From Elysia chlorotica (Eukaryota; Mollusca; Gastropoda; Plakobranchidae): DNA of 64,000 nt. Positions 12,399 to 23,149 of the stretch are shown here, piece after piece (within the stretch, counting starts at the first letter, position 1; every line of letters begins with the position of its first letter). Made by a program: the position numbers and the translations under genes. Location of the stretch: contig RQTK01000519.1 in NCBI GenBank assembly GCA_003991915.1, positions 115,141 through 179,140 on the forward strand, written 5' to 3'. The notes below the pieces were generated by a model. The model saw only the letters and a list, made by a program, of their open reading frames with translations. It did not search any database and was not told the origin of the DNA.

Positions 12399-14076
12399 CC
12401 CCCCCCTCCCACACACACACACACACACACAAAGTAGGGACCAGCTTTCTCAAAGCTTAGTCCCATTGCTATGAAAGATGTGCTCCAACTTTTAATGTTT
12501 ATATGAATAATAGCGAATACTGCATATTTACTTTGATTACAAGACATTCATCAAGTACATGGAAAGCCAATTTGATCTTAAACATCGCGTAACAGCTATA
12601 CTATTGCATCTCATGTAATTTGATATAACCTCCCATGTACGTTGTCTTCTTGTCAGTACCAAACGAAATTGCTCTTTCATATTATTTCGCGCACATTCAT
12701 GTACTTTATCGTTCTAAAAAGCGGCCTTTTTTAAAAGTTATTTCAACCAAAGGGCTTAGAACTCTCATGGAAAAAGCGTTGCAAGGCACCTTTTTTATTT
12801 GCTATTTAATTTCTCCTTTATTAGTTTTAAAAACACATTTTTGAATCTTGAATACTTTTGAAACCAAAACAGTTTTGAAATCTCTAAGCCTATCTTTGAA
12901 ACGACATTTTAAATCTACAATATGGGTTTGAGCAGTCGAAGGTTGTATTTAGAGATGCTTGTCAATAAGCCACCTTTGTGTATATTCCTTAACAAAAAGT
13001 TGATAAAGATTAGACTAGTAAGCGTGTAAATGTTGATATTTCATGATACTTCATTGTTTTGTTATTCCAATTATGTGGGTATTAAATTCATTCACTGCTT
13101 GTCCATAATAATTTCAATTTTCTTAGGGAAACATCCAAGTTTCTAACGCATTTTCATTGAGATAGATTTATGAATCTTATACATAAGGCGAAATTGCCAG
13201 GGCTCAAACCACGGACCTTTTTGCGTCGGAAGCCGATGATCTACCCCCCCCTCCCACACACACACACACACACACAAAGTAGGGGCCAGCTTTCTCCAAG
13301 CTTAGTCCCATTGTTATGAAAGATGTGCTCCAACTTTTAATGTTTATATGAATAATAGCGAGTACTGCATATTTCCCTTGATTACAAGTCATTTATCAAG
13401 TACAGGAAAAGCCAATTTGGTCTTAAACATCGCGTAACAGCCATACTATTGCATGTAATTTGATATAACCTCCCATGTACGTTGTCTTCTTGTCAGTACC
13501 ATACGAAATTGATCTAGCCTATAATTTCGCGCACATTCGTGTACATTATCGTTTCAAAAAGCGGCCTTTTTTAAAAGTTATTTCGATAAAAGGCTTGGAC
13601 TTCTCATTGAAAAAGCGTTTTAAGGCACCATTTGTTTTTGTTTTTATTATTATCTATTTAATTTCTCTTTTATTAGTTTTAAAAACACATATTTGAATCT
13701 TGAATACTTTTGAAACCAAAACAGTTTTGAAATCTCTAAGTCTATCTTTGAAACGACAATTTAAATTTTGTAGACTTAGCAAGACAACTGAATATACGCG
13801 ATATCTACAATATGGGTCTGAGCAGTCGAAGGTTGTATTTAGAGATGTTTGCCAATAAGCCACCTTTGTGTATATTTCTTAACAAACTGTTGATGAAGAT
13901 TAGACTAGTAAGCGTGTAAATGTTGATATTTCATGATACTTCATTGTTTTGTTATTCCAAATATGTGGGTATTAAATTCATTCACTGATTGTCCATAATA
14001 ATTTCAATTTTCTTAGGGAAACATCCAAGTTTCTAACGCATTTTCATTGAGATAGATTTATGAATCTTATACATGT
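12342..14076. repeat. Tandem duplication, about 845-bp unit, two copies
   Basis: Copy 1 (about 12342-13187) and copy 2 (about 13188-14076) are head to tail with several percent divergence and small indels. Both start at the SINE head plus CA tract and end at a TGAATCTTATACAT-type sequence. Copy 2 ends about 85 bases before the Wnt16 exon. The short frames in both copies mirror each other and have no family signature. Confidence 0.9.
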
Positions 14077-14160
14077 AAACAAAACTGCTATTTTCTAATG
14101 ATTTATTTGTCTCCTCCACCCCTCCCACCACCTTTTTTTTCTCGCCTCCTCCAACCACAG

Positions 14161-14625
14161 ACGGTGAAACACCTGATGTCAAGGCGGTGCCGCTGTCATG
14201 GGGTATCCGGATCATGCGCAGTAAAGACGTGCTGGAGAGGACTTCCGCCCTTCCAGGATATCGGCCGCGCCCTCAAGCAGAGTTACGAGCGCAGCGTCCG
14301 CCTCGCCGTCCGCTCCAAGCGCAGACTACGCCGGAAGGACCGACGGCGCAGGCGCGAACCCATCTCGTACTCCGAGCTGGTCCATCTGCGCCGCTCACCC
14401 AACTACTGCCGGAACAGGCCGAGCAAAGGCATTCTGGGAACCCGAGGTCGCGTCTGCAACCGTACATCCACGGGGCCTGAAAGCTGCGACCTTCTGTGCT
14501 GTGGGCGGGGCTACAACACCCAGGTCGTGCGTCACGTGGAGAGGTGTCACTGCAAGTTCCACTGGTGCTGCTACGTGGAGTGTAAACGTTGCGAGACCAT
14601 GGTAGACGTCCACACGTGCAAATAG
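14161..14625 (+). CDS. Wnt16: Wnt-16 protein, terminal coding exon (partial)
   Basis: Wnt proteins are secreted, lipid-modified ligands for Frizzled receptors. This exon gives the last 154 residues. In order they are: the CRCHGVSGSCAVKTCW block with the conserved Ser-containing acylation loop (about residues 10-25), a basic linker with RSKRRLRRKDRRRRR, the SPNYC segment, GTRGRVCNRTS, and the cysteine-rich C-terminal domain LLCCGRGYNTQVVRHVERC...WCCYVECKRC, ending DVHTCK and a TAG stop. The order and the HLMS, DVHTCK and basic-linker details fit Wnt16 better than other subfamilies. The exon start is set by a pyrimidine tract and CCACAG acceptor ending at 14160, and the coding frame opens directly with TVKHLM. 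The exon is GC-rich in an AT-rich setting. The upstream exons are outside the window or unrecognised, so the gene is partial. Wnt identity is certain; the subfamily is very likely. Confidence 0.95.
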   Translation, partial: TVKHLMSRRCRCHGVSGSCAVKTCWRGLPPFQDIGRALKQSYERSVRLAVRSKRRLRRKDRRRRREPISYSELVHLRRSPNYCRNRPSKGILGTRGRVCNRTSTGPESCDLLCCGRGYNTQVVRHVERCHCKFHWCCYVECKRCETMVDVHTCK

Positions 14626-15230
14626 TTTCTTCACTTCTGACACCAAATTAAGTTATTCATTGCTTGGCGCATGTGTGCAAAGTGACCATTGGTGGTTGAT
14701 GACTACTTTCAACAATAACCGCCATGGCGTACAAACATTTCCCCCCATTTTACCGTGCAAATAACAATATCTTCGTGAGCTAAAGGATCAACATGGGAAT
14801 AGTTGATATAAAACAAGCCGTCTTGAGCATTATGATTTCATTAAAAACGTATGTGAACACTTTTTTAATGATAAAGTAGTTATATCCATATCTCTTATTA
14901 CTGCTTGGTACTTGTCTTTTAGAAGATTATGTGTAAAATGTCTGAATTTTTGAATAGGAGATATTGCGGCGGTTAATTCAATATAATTGTAAATTTAGTA
15001 GTACATGTACATTGTATTGCCCATTTTGTCACCTGGCCTGAACATAATTTTACAGTATGACACTTAGCACACACGCGTATGTCTGGTGATACTATTGACC
15101 CCTGGGCAGTTTACGGACTTCAAAATTAACAATACAAATTAATGAAATACTTGTTTGAAAGGTTCGTGGAGAACACAGTGACGGGCTATTTCCAATAACA
15201 ATAAAATTACGACAGAAGGAGAAAACTGTT
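14626..15230 (+). other. Probable Wnt16 3' UTR
   Basis: Sequence after the TAG stop has no open frame of note. A candidate AATAAA signal lies at about 15200-15205. The actual cleavage site cannot be fixed from sequence alone, because other AATAAA words occur further on. Confidence 0.35.
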
Positions 15231-16973
15231 GATAAGGCCTGTTTCGAGAACAATGTGGAATCTTCAGGTTGACATCGCTTTATAACAATTTGGATTCACC
15301 ACCTTGGGAATTCAAGTTTACCAACATTTCTTTATTTCCATAACACAGGTGCAACAATGCATTCGAATACGATTTCAAAGGAATTTTTCGACAACTTTTT
15401 AAGAAAAATTGTTTGAGTTCTTCGGATATTTTTGCTGATAGTCTGCGCCATTAGATGGAGATATTGGCATGCAATCAATTGCTAAAAACTCATTCCGTGC
15501 GTCGTGTACAAAATCTACAGAAAAATTTGAGCGAGGGTCGTGAATGAATCCACTTGCATTGAGATACTGTCGAGAAATAAAACATTCTAAAATGTCGGTA
15601 TTTTAAATCCTAATTTTGTTCTTCGCACCAGCCAGTTTTTACAGTGATCGGCTATTGCCAACCGGTTAAATCCAACTTGTACAAAGTTTGAAGAAAACGT
15701 CTTAACAAGCAATATGTAGTCATGCAGACGGGTTGTTTTTTTTATTAACAATCGGCACAAACTCATTCTGCTCTCCATCTTAAGACCGCAAAACTGGTTC
15801 AATTGCTCCCTCCTCCGACTAACTGGAAATATGCCGAATCCCTTTCTTGTCATGTCCCTGGCTATTTAATTTTGACTTTGTAGTTTCTCCGAGGGTGGAT
15901 TACTCTGCAACCCTGGTCAAATACACACGAAGCTGTGCTGGAGAAGGTGAGACAAACCAAAGGCAAGGCTAGATTTTATGAATGGGAATCCGACTTGAAA
16001 CAGTTTTACTAATTATCTAGGAACGTTTTGTAACAAGGTAAAGAGAAATGATAGGAGCTTTCGAGTGTTAGTTTCCGTGGCTTAACGATAGTATCGTTGT
16101 CCTGTTCATGGGGGAAGAGAGAAATGAGTAGGCAGCAAAGGTTGGGAATTTTTAATACAGACACGGTGAAAAAGACAGTGAGGTTGTAGTAGATCAACAG
16201 AACTTCGACGTTTAGGATTAATTCTTGAGATCTAGAAGATGTTAGTCCTGGAGAGGGCTTTTCTCTCTTGGACCAAAGATTTTTTTAAGCTTTTATCGTA
16301 GGGATATTAAAGCATGGAGAAGGGGGAAATTTCTACTGAGAAAATGATAGACGGGCAGATATAGTTAGGCAAATACGCATTTTAACAAGCAAAAAGGCAC
16401 ACATGGCCAAATGGGTAGACATATAGACAAACATACATACAGAATGGGAGACTTGTTTTCATTGCATGATTTTCTTAATTAAAATTTCACAACTTTTTTC
16501 TAGCTTGCCAATGTGATTTTTTTTTTATTTGAGGAATATTTTTAACCTTATGTGCATGTGCTTCAAGAGCAGAGTTATGCTACAGAGCGAGATTTGTCCT
16601 CTCAAAACAAACACTGTAAATTGGAATAGGTGTGTCTGTTTATGAAACTGTTATGCATTAAAAGCAAATGGCAAACTATCGCAATAATGTTCACCAGTTC
16701 CATTAAATCTTTGGTTACAAGACACAGCTTATCGTCAAGTTCGTAGTTCTTCAAGTTATATCAAATTTTTCAAAATTTTCTTTGTTTAAAAAATCTCTAA
16801 ATACACAGTAAATTGACAGAGAAATATGCATTTACATCTTTGGAATGTCATTACGATTTCATCAGGGATTAATTACTTTTTAACGATTATAAACATTCTG
16901 CTATATTTAATTTTTATTGTTATTATCATTATTATTGTTGCAATTATTATTATTACTATTGTCATTTATATTA

Positions 16974-16974
<1 letters not shown>

Positions 16975-17012
<38 letters not shown>
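16975..17012. repeat. (ATT)n microsatellite
   Basis: A tract of ATT units within a longer region of imperfect ATT repeats from about 16910. Confidence 0.9.
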
Positions 17013-17013
<1 letters not shown>

Positions 17014-18544
17014 CCTCATCATCAACATCATAATCATCATTTTAATGTTCTTGCTATCATCGCCGTCGCCATCCTCAAAATTATTGAATTGGTCATAATT
17101 ATTCATCACCAATTTCATGATAATTGTGAATGTTCCTCATTAAATTTCTTATTCATGAAAAACTGACAAATGGAGAAATAAAATACATTTTTTGAATCAC
17201 TGAAAAGCATGGTATTTTTTTTTATTAGAGTAAGAAATAGGCAATCATTTTTACTCCACTTGTTCGATTGTATGCGTGCCGTGACCAATATCCAGATTTT
17301 AAAAAAAAAAAGTATGTCCACCTCTAAGAGACTTTATTACTACATCTTTTCCTTCTGGTGATAAAACTTGCAGATTGTGACTCACATTTGTACCAATACT
17401 TTGCCCTGTATAGTGGTCTAGGTTGAATTTTAAAAAAGGGCGTGAATTGTTTGGACTGTTAAAATAATGTCCACCAATAAATTTTTATTAACTTGTGATA
17501 AGACAACTATTACTTAGAGCTAATGGCGAATATTTTGATCGTAGCATGCACAATGCTGGGTAGCTCTGTGTGAATTTTTACCTCAGTAGTTGAGTCATTA
17601 TTGTGCGTAGTAATAATTCTTGAGAACAGTCATTTGCGTTATATACATTTGTTGTATTATGATTTATTACTGTGTACATAAATTTTTACTAATCTAATGA
17701 AATCAGCACATCGTTTCTTGAAATGCAAAATGATTGACTATCTGATTTATATATTAGTACATATTATTTGTTTTAGAAATAAGATGAGTCGTATATCAAT
17801 AAATGGTGACTATGTGTCTTTTGCGCCGTAAATCTTATATAATTTTCTGTGTTAGATTTATTTTATATAGAGTAATGTATGTAGAAACCCATGGCAATGT
17901 TCACATAATTTAATTTTTCATGTCGCAGCCCTGTTCTCAACACGAACTTACAATTTCGCTATCAATTTGTATTTAAGTTGACGTAATTATTGCATATGCT
18001 GCATTCTTAATTATGACATTAATTATAATCGTACGGCGGATTGCCTAACTTTCAATTTTCTAAGAGGTAAGCAGGAGAGAAAATGATGTTTTCTAATTAA
18101 GTATTAAAATTTACCTGAAATTTAAGTGCACAATTTTCTCGCTAGAGAATGCAGAAGATGTTTGGCCAGGTGTGCTTTGTTTAGACTTTGTCTGTCTACA
18201 TTAGTCGGTGTTCCGTGTTTGTAAATATAAGGCACCCGGATGTAAAGTATCCTCTTGGTTTCGCAATCTATTTATGATGCCTAAACATAATATTGTACAA
18301 TCTTCTCCTCTCTTAAATTGCGATGTGTGTGTCAATTATTATCATTAAAGAACAAACTGGCCTGTGTTGCTATTTGAGGTATAAAGCTTGTAAGTTTGTT
18401 GGGTTTTTTTCACGTCTAACCTCAATAACTGAAGCATCCTATCCTGTAAATAGGTCCCAGGAGTTACGTCTGTGACAATTGTACGTGCTGATAAACAGAG
18501 ACAGAATGCGGATACATACTGACGCTTACCCAACTAGAATGGAG

Positions 18545-18622
18545 GTAGCTGGAAGAATCAAGATTTTATCCCTCAACCTCCAGATCAGAAGTTGTGCGCT
18601 GCACCAACTGAGCTAAAAAGTT
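18545..18622 (-). repeat. tRNA-like remnant
   Basis: On the minus strand a perfect A-box-like TAGCTCAGTTGG is followed by CTTCTGATCTGGAGGTTGAG, much like a eukaryotic tRNA up to the variable region. The T-arm is degraded (no GGTTCGAATCC) and the acceptor stem does not pair. It is a decayed tRNA or the head of a SINE. Confidence 0.45.
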
Positions 18623-21600
18623 TGGCGGTTGTGAGGATAATGCTTTAGCGGACAAAGTCAGAACATTGAGAATTTTATAACAATAATGAGGAAAACAAAA
18701 AGGAACATGATGAAGATTAGGGCGTGAGAGAGGGAGACGAGATTTGTCTTAGAAGTGAAGGAATGGCGTGGAAATAGAGCGCCTGATATCATATTACATA
18801 AATTATGCATTATGTGGTTTGTGTTTTCACTTGTTTGTTTTGTTTTGATTTTGTTGTTATTTGGTCATTTCTTGGTTTACGAATATTTCTATTTTGACAT
18901 TTAGTTTCGATTCGGATCAGACTGGGTTTTTCTATTTTTCTCTCCCACGAATTGAAAAATTCCATTCATCATTCTCAACAAGAAGCCCAGCTACCGCCGA
19001 GTGATTTAGTTTGGTCGTCTTGTAAAACCTGGCGTTCGCCATGTGGGCTTGTCGTGTTTAAGAATTCCTTGCCATGCGTGGCACTAAAGCTGTTTGCGCG
19101 ATAGTCTTTGTGCAAATATGCTCACCTTTCAGCTTTCCTTCTCGCTTAAATCTGGCCAGTTTGCGCGGCTTTGTGGCGATTTTGCGCATCCTGTTGATTT
19201 AGTGCTTTCAACTTTTGGGATCAAATGAAGACAGATTGGGGGAAAGGAAGACAGAAATGGGTAGAGAGAAAGAATGAACAAACGGGAAAGATAATTGTGT
19301 ATCATGGCTCTGACAGTGACAAACAAAAGATAAAATTAGGGAGCCGTCAACAGAGTGTATCGTGCGTCTATGCTATCAGAGTGAGACCGGTAATGAGACG
19401 CGAACAAAAGGCAAACATAATTATGAGACATCAACAAACGAGAAGAGATATTGCAAGTGTGGGAAGAGGTGACATAGTCATAACTTTTTGAAATTTGTCA
19501 AAGTTATAAGGGATGAGAGGAGGTGGGATGAAACGTGCGGCAAATAGGTCCACCGTATGTAACCACAGATTTAGAAACATAACTCCAAACAAGATTTAAG
19601 GAAAGGGGAAAGGGGCGGATAGGCAGACAGACGGACATACAAGCAGATAAATAAAGTTTTGGGTAGAGCCGCGGCCTCAAATTGACATAGTATTTAAGAC
19701 GTGGGGTAATGGAATAGAATCCTCATTAAGTAATCTACACACACATGTTAAGATGAGAGACGCATCTTAATCTCGCCACTTAAGGCTTACGACGCGCCAT
19801 ACCTACCTGTTCTATAATTCTAACGACGAATAGAAGTTAGTTTTATTCCAAAGTCCGTCACCCAAAGTGAAATAGAAATTCAAGCAAAAAGTATCCCGCC
19901 CATCTGATGTGGGTTCTGTTATAACCTAAGATAAATCGCAGGCATTGTCGTTCTAGTTGGCCAAAAGACTGATACCATGCAGCACGTTTAAACCTTCATC
20001 GCCACCCAAAAATGTCCTTTCTTGCAGAAAATAATCTTGTAAATACCGTGAAATTATGTTGGTCTCAGCCTCTACATATACAGACAAGTCTTGGTGAAAT
20101 CTTTCACGGCACACATACACACACACAGCCCCACTTAAATTTCTTCATGTCTCTCTTTTTTAATCAGCATCATGTTTATGCATATGATACATGTATTGAC
20201 TTGATATCGAGTTATCATTGTTTGAGTTCGAGAGAATTTTATACTTATGTAGGCTACATTACATTTAAGAGCTCCACTTTTTTAAATTTTAAGTTATGAA
20301 TAGAACTAAGAAGAGAATTGCAAAGGCTCTGCATCTAGTGAGAATTAGATTTTGCAAAAAGGTTTCTTTTTATTTTGTTTGAAAAGATGTTTTACAAGCA
20401 GAAACTATGCCATGTCTCATTTTGTAGCATCTTTAACAGACTGATGTTTCATTTGCATGTTTAGTTTATGTTCTCAATACATCTCAACTATTAGCGTTAG
20501 TCATCCAGCTAGCTAGGTGTGCTAACTTACATAAGAGATCATGTCTTCTAAAAATATTACGTTCAAAGCTATAACATTTGAATTTCTTATTTAAATCCAA
20601 AAATTCATTGCAGTTAAGCTTTACTTTTAAAAGGTTACGATAGTGTCTATAAGATATACACAAGAAAAGATGAATGCCCAAGCTATAGTGATATATTAAT
20701 ATGACAAAAGTTCAATACACAAAGTAGAAAGAATAAAGAAAACCACAAGAAACAGACAGTTGTTTATTTTCAAAAGCTATTTATTGCACTTTTCTTTTAA
20801 TTCTTATAAAGTAAAAAGCAACATATATGAATAGAATTAAAAGACCAAATTGTAACTAAGCAACTCCAACTTAGAGTTCTCCTGTGTTGTGGCTAGGTAT
20901 TTATATAACACAGTTTAAACATAAAACCAACAGCTCCAAACATTTTACAACTCAACAGCTCCAGACATAAAATGATATCACTATATAACTCAGTTCTCGT
21001 CTCAATCGTTTGAGAGGGGAAAAACACTAATTCTGCTATTTTTTTTATTTCAGTGAAGTTCAATTATCCCAAAAAATTCCACATTGTTTTAATCTTTTTT
21101 TTTAAATAAAGAAGTGAATGGAAGAACACTTTCAATGCCCTTTTATACACAGTTTTCTCATACTATGGCTATAGAACTATTCTTCACTTTCAAAGACTCA
21201 CAGACACGTTAACAAAAAGCATACTTTTACAAAGAAGATGTTTACCTCTCATAATTTCAATTGTAAGCCCTTATCTCACTGTTCTGTAAAATAAACACTC
21301 ACTCTCTGTAAACAGCTTTGAACAGCTAAGGAAAACTCATGACAACAACAATAGCATCAAAACTGGTTCAGTTAATCACAAAAGTCTGAAGTGAACTTTA
21401 AATAAATTCTAAACAACAGTAATGAGATTTTTAAACATAATTTATATACATGACTGTTCTATATAAGGGATCAACATTTAAAGTTGTATGGATAGAATTA
21501 TTGAAAGTATACATGGAGTTGTTTGTGGAAAATAACAATCATATTGTGCTGACAGCATGACTTTTAAAGTGTGATAAAAGCCACACATCCCCATTACACT

Positions 21601-22284
21601 GGTTACAACTTTAACATACATGATAATTGACCCAGAAAAAACCAAAAATATGAATGCAATCAAAGAAAATAAGGATTTATGTACATGTAGTTTATCTACA
21701 CTATTGCGGTCAGTACAAATGAAATAAAAATCATCATTAATCATCATGAGGTGTTAATAAATTGTTTATGGCTTTGATTACAACACAAATAATATAATTA
21801 TCTTTCACACTTAATACAAAACCACGCATAAAGTTTTATGCGAGGTACCCCTTGTTTACCCAAAAGAACTGAAGTTTACATTGCACATGGCAAGTGATTT
21901 ACAATGCAGATAATTATTTTCTTAGAATCAAATTATTGATATTTTCTTGAGGATGTAATGATAGAAAACTAACATTTCAACAGGACCCAGGCACATACAA
22001 CTGGCATACACCATTGACTTACATGCATTAGATCTTTTGATTATGCTGGGAAATGTAGGTTTAGCATTGATATTTTTTAATCAAATCTATCTGTAGGTGT
22101 GGATTTCTAAGCTTGGGTTTAGCCATAATGATTAATGGGGAACAAATCAAGGAAAAACAAACTCCACAAGCTACTCCTCTTGTTCAGCTCAAACTTCATG
22201 GTGCTCCAAAGGTATTATTTTGGGGTAAGTAGGAGAAATGCTGATAATTTTTTGTTTTCTCCATATTTCCTAAATATTTGTTTG

Positions 22285-22400
22285 CAAATTGAACACACTT
22301 GGTAATACAGCTAAGTCTCACAGCTTGACTTAGACAAACAGACAAATTGAACACACTTGGTAATACAGCTAAGTCTCACAGCTTGACTTAGACAAACAGA
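22285..22400. repeat. Direct tandem duplication, about 57 bp
   Basis: Two essentially identical copies of a unit starting ATTGAACACACTTGG and ending GACAAACAGAC, immediately left of the TAGA microsatellite. Confidence 0.9.
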
Positions 22401-22419
22401 CAGATAGAAATATAGATGG

Positions 22420-22490
<71 letters not shown>

Positions 22491-22550
22491 TAGACAGATA
22501 GATAAATGTATAGATGGATAAATAGGTAGGTAGGTAGGTAGGTAGGTAGA
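22401..22550. repeat. (TAGA)n / (TAGG)n microsatellite
   Basis: Tetranucleotide tract with interspersed variant units. It ends in six TAGG units. Confidence 0.97.
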
Positions 22551-22619
22551 AAAAAAGAGAACCGGAAAACTAGAGAATAAGATAATCCCATTATGGTCAG
22601 CATTCGGGCTTGCAGCCTA

Positions 22620-23040
22620 TAAACTCAAATCACCTAAAGTCATTTAGTTCAATACTAGTTTCGCCATTTAAAACATGAAAGTTGTGGGTGCAAATGTAGC
22701 TTTCAAAATGAAACCAGCCCGACTCACTTAGTACCAAACTAGTCTACTGGCCATTTGAAATCTGAAAGTCAAGGGTTTCATTGTAACTAAAACTAATACA
22801 GAATGAAACCAGCCTGGCTCAGTACCATGCTAGTCTTGGTCATTTTAAATTGTGAGAGGTATGGGTTCATTGGTAGATTACAAAATGAAACCAGCACAGC
22901 TCAGTATCATGCTAGTATCGGTCATTTGAAATTGTGAGAGCTATGGGTTCATCGACAGATAACAAAATTAAACCAGCCTGGATTCACTTAATACCACGCT
23001 AGTCCTGGTCATTTTAAAACATGAAAGCTGTGGGCTCAGC
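22620..23040. repeat. Degenerate minisatellite, about 85-105-bp units, overlapping the RalBP1 stop codon
   Basis: Four to five units share AATGAAACCAGCC, CAGTACCA-GCTAGTC-TGG and TCATTT-AAA-TGAAAG words, each about 90-100 bp. The right-most partial unit contains the RalBP1 stop codon (23036-23038), so the array runs into the end of the coding region. Confidence 0.8.
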
Positions 23041-23149
23041 CGCTGGAAGACTCTAACTGTTTCTGCTGCAGCAGTCGGATCTGAAGCTTCACTGACAGGC
23101 AGATCATGCGCTCCTCGTGGACCTTCTGGCACAGGTCTGCACTCTTCAT
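23036..23149 (-). CDS. RALBP1: RalBP1 exon 14, C-terminus
   Basis: Starts after a TGCGTCTCATCCAG acceptor in phase 0 with MKSADLCQKVHEERM and ends LESSSG then TGA. KVHEER followed by QIRLLQQK matches the end of the human coiled coil. The human protein continues about 50 residues beyond this point, so the snail-type protein has a shorter tail. Confidence 0.9.
   Translation of the reverse strand: MKSADLCQKVHEERMICLSVKLQIRLLQQKQLESSSG

Larger units (their letters stand above)
15231..20760. other. Intergenic region between the convergent Wnt16 and RalBP1 genes
   Basis: AT-rich, with only short frames and no recognised exon. It holds an (ATT)n tract at about 16975-17012 and a tRNA-like remnant at 18545-18622. 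A CG-richer non-repetitive block at about 19000-19220 could be regulatory. Confidence 0.6.
20779..23035 (-). other. Probable RalBP1 3' UTR and downstream flank
   Basis: There is no credible coding frame between the RalBP1 stop and the next gene. AATAAA words on the minus strand at 20780-20785 and 20763-20768 are candidate polyadenylation signals, but nearer ones (for example around 21765) could be used. The stretch holds a (TAGA)n microsatellite at 22400-22550, a 57-bp direct duplication at about 22285-22400, and a degenerate minisatellite at 22620-23040. Confidence 0.35.

Noticed and set aside
14187..14646. Frames in other readings and on the minus strand over the Wnt16 exon
   Set aside because: Shadows of a GC-rich coding exon.
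18545..18622. Functional tRNA gene
   Set aside because: Good A-box half but no intact T-arm or paired acceptor stem.
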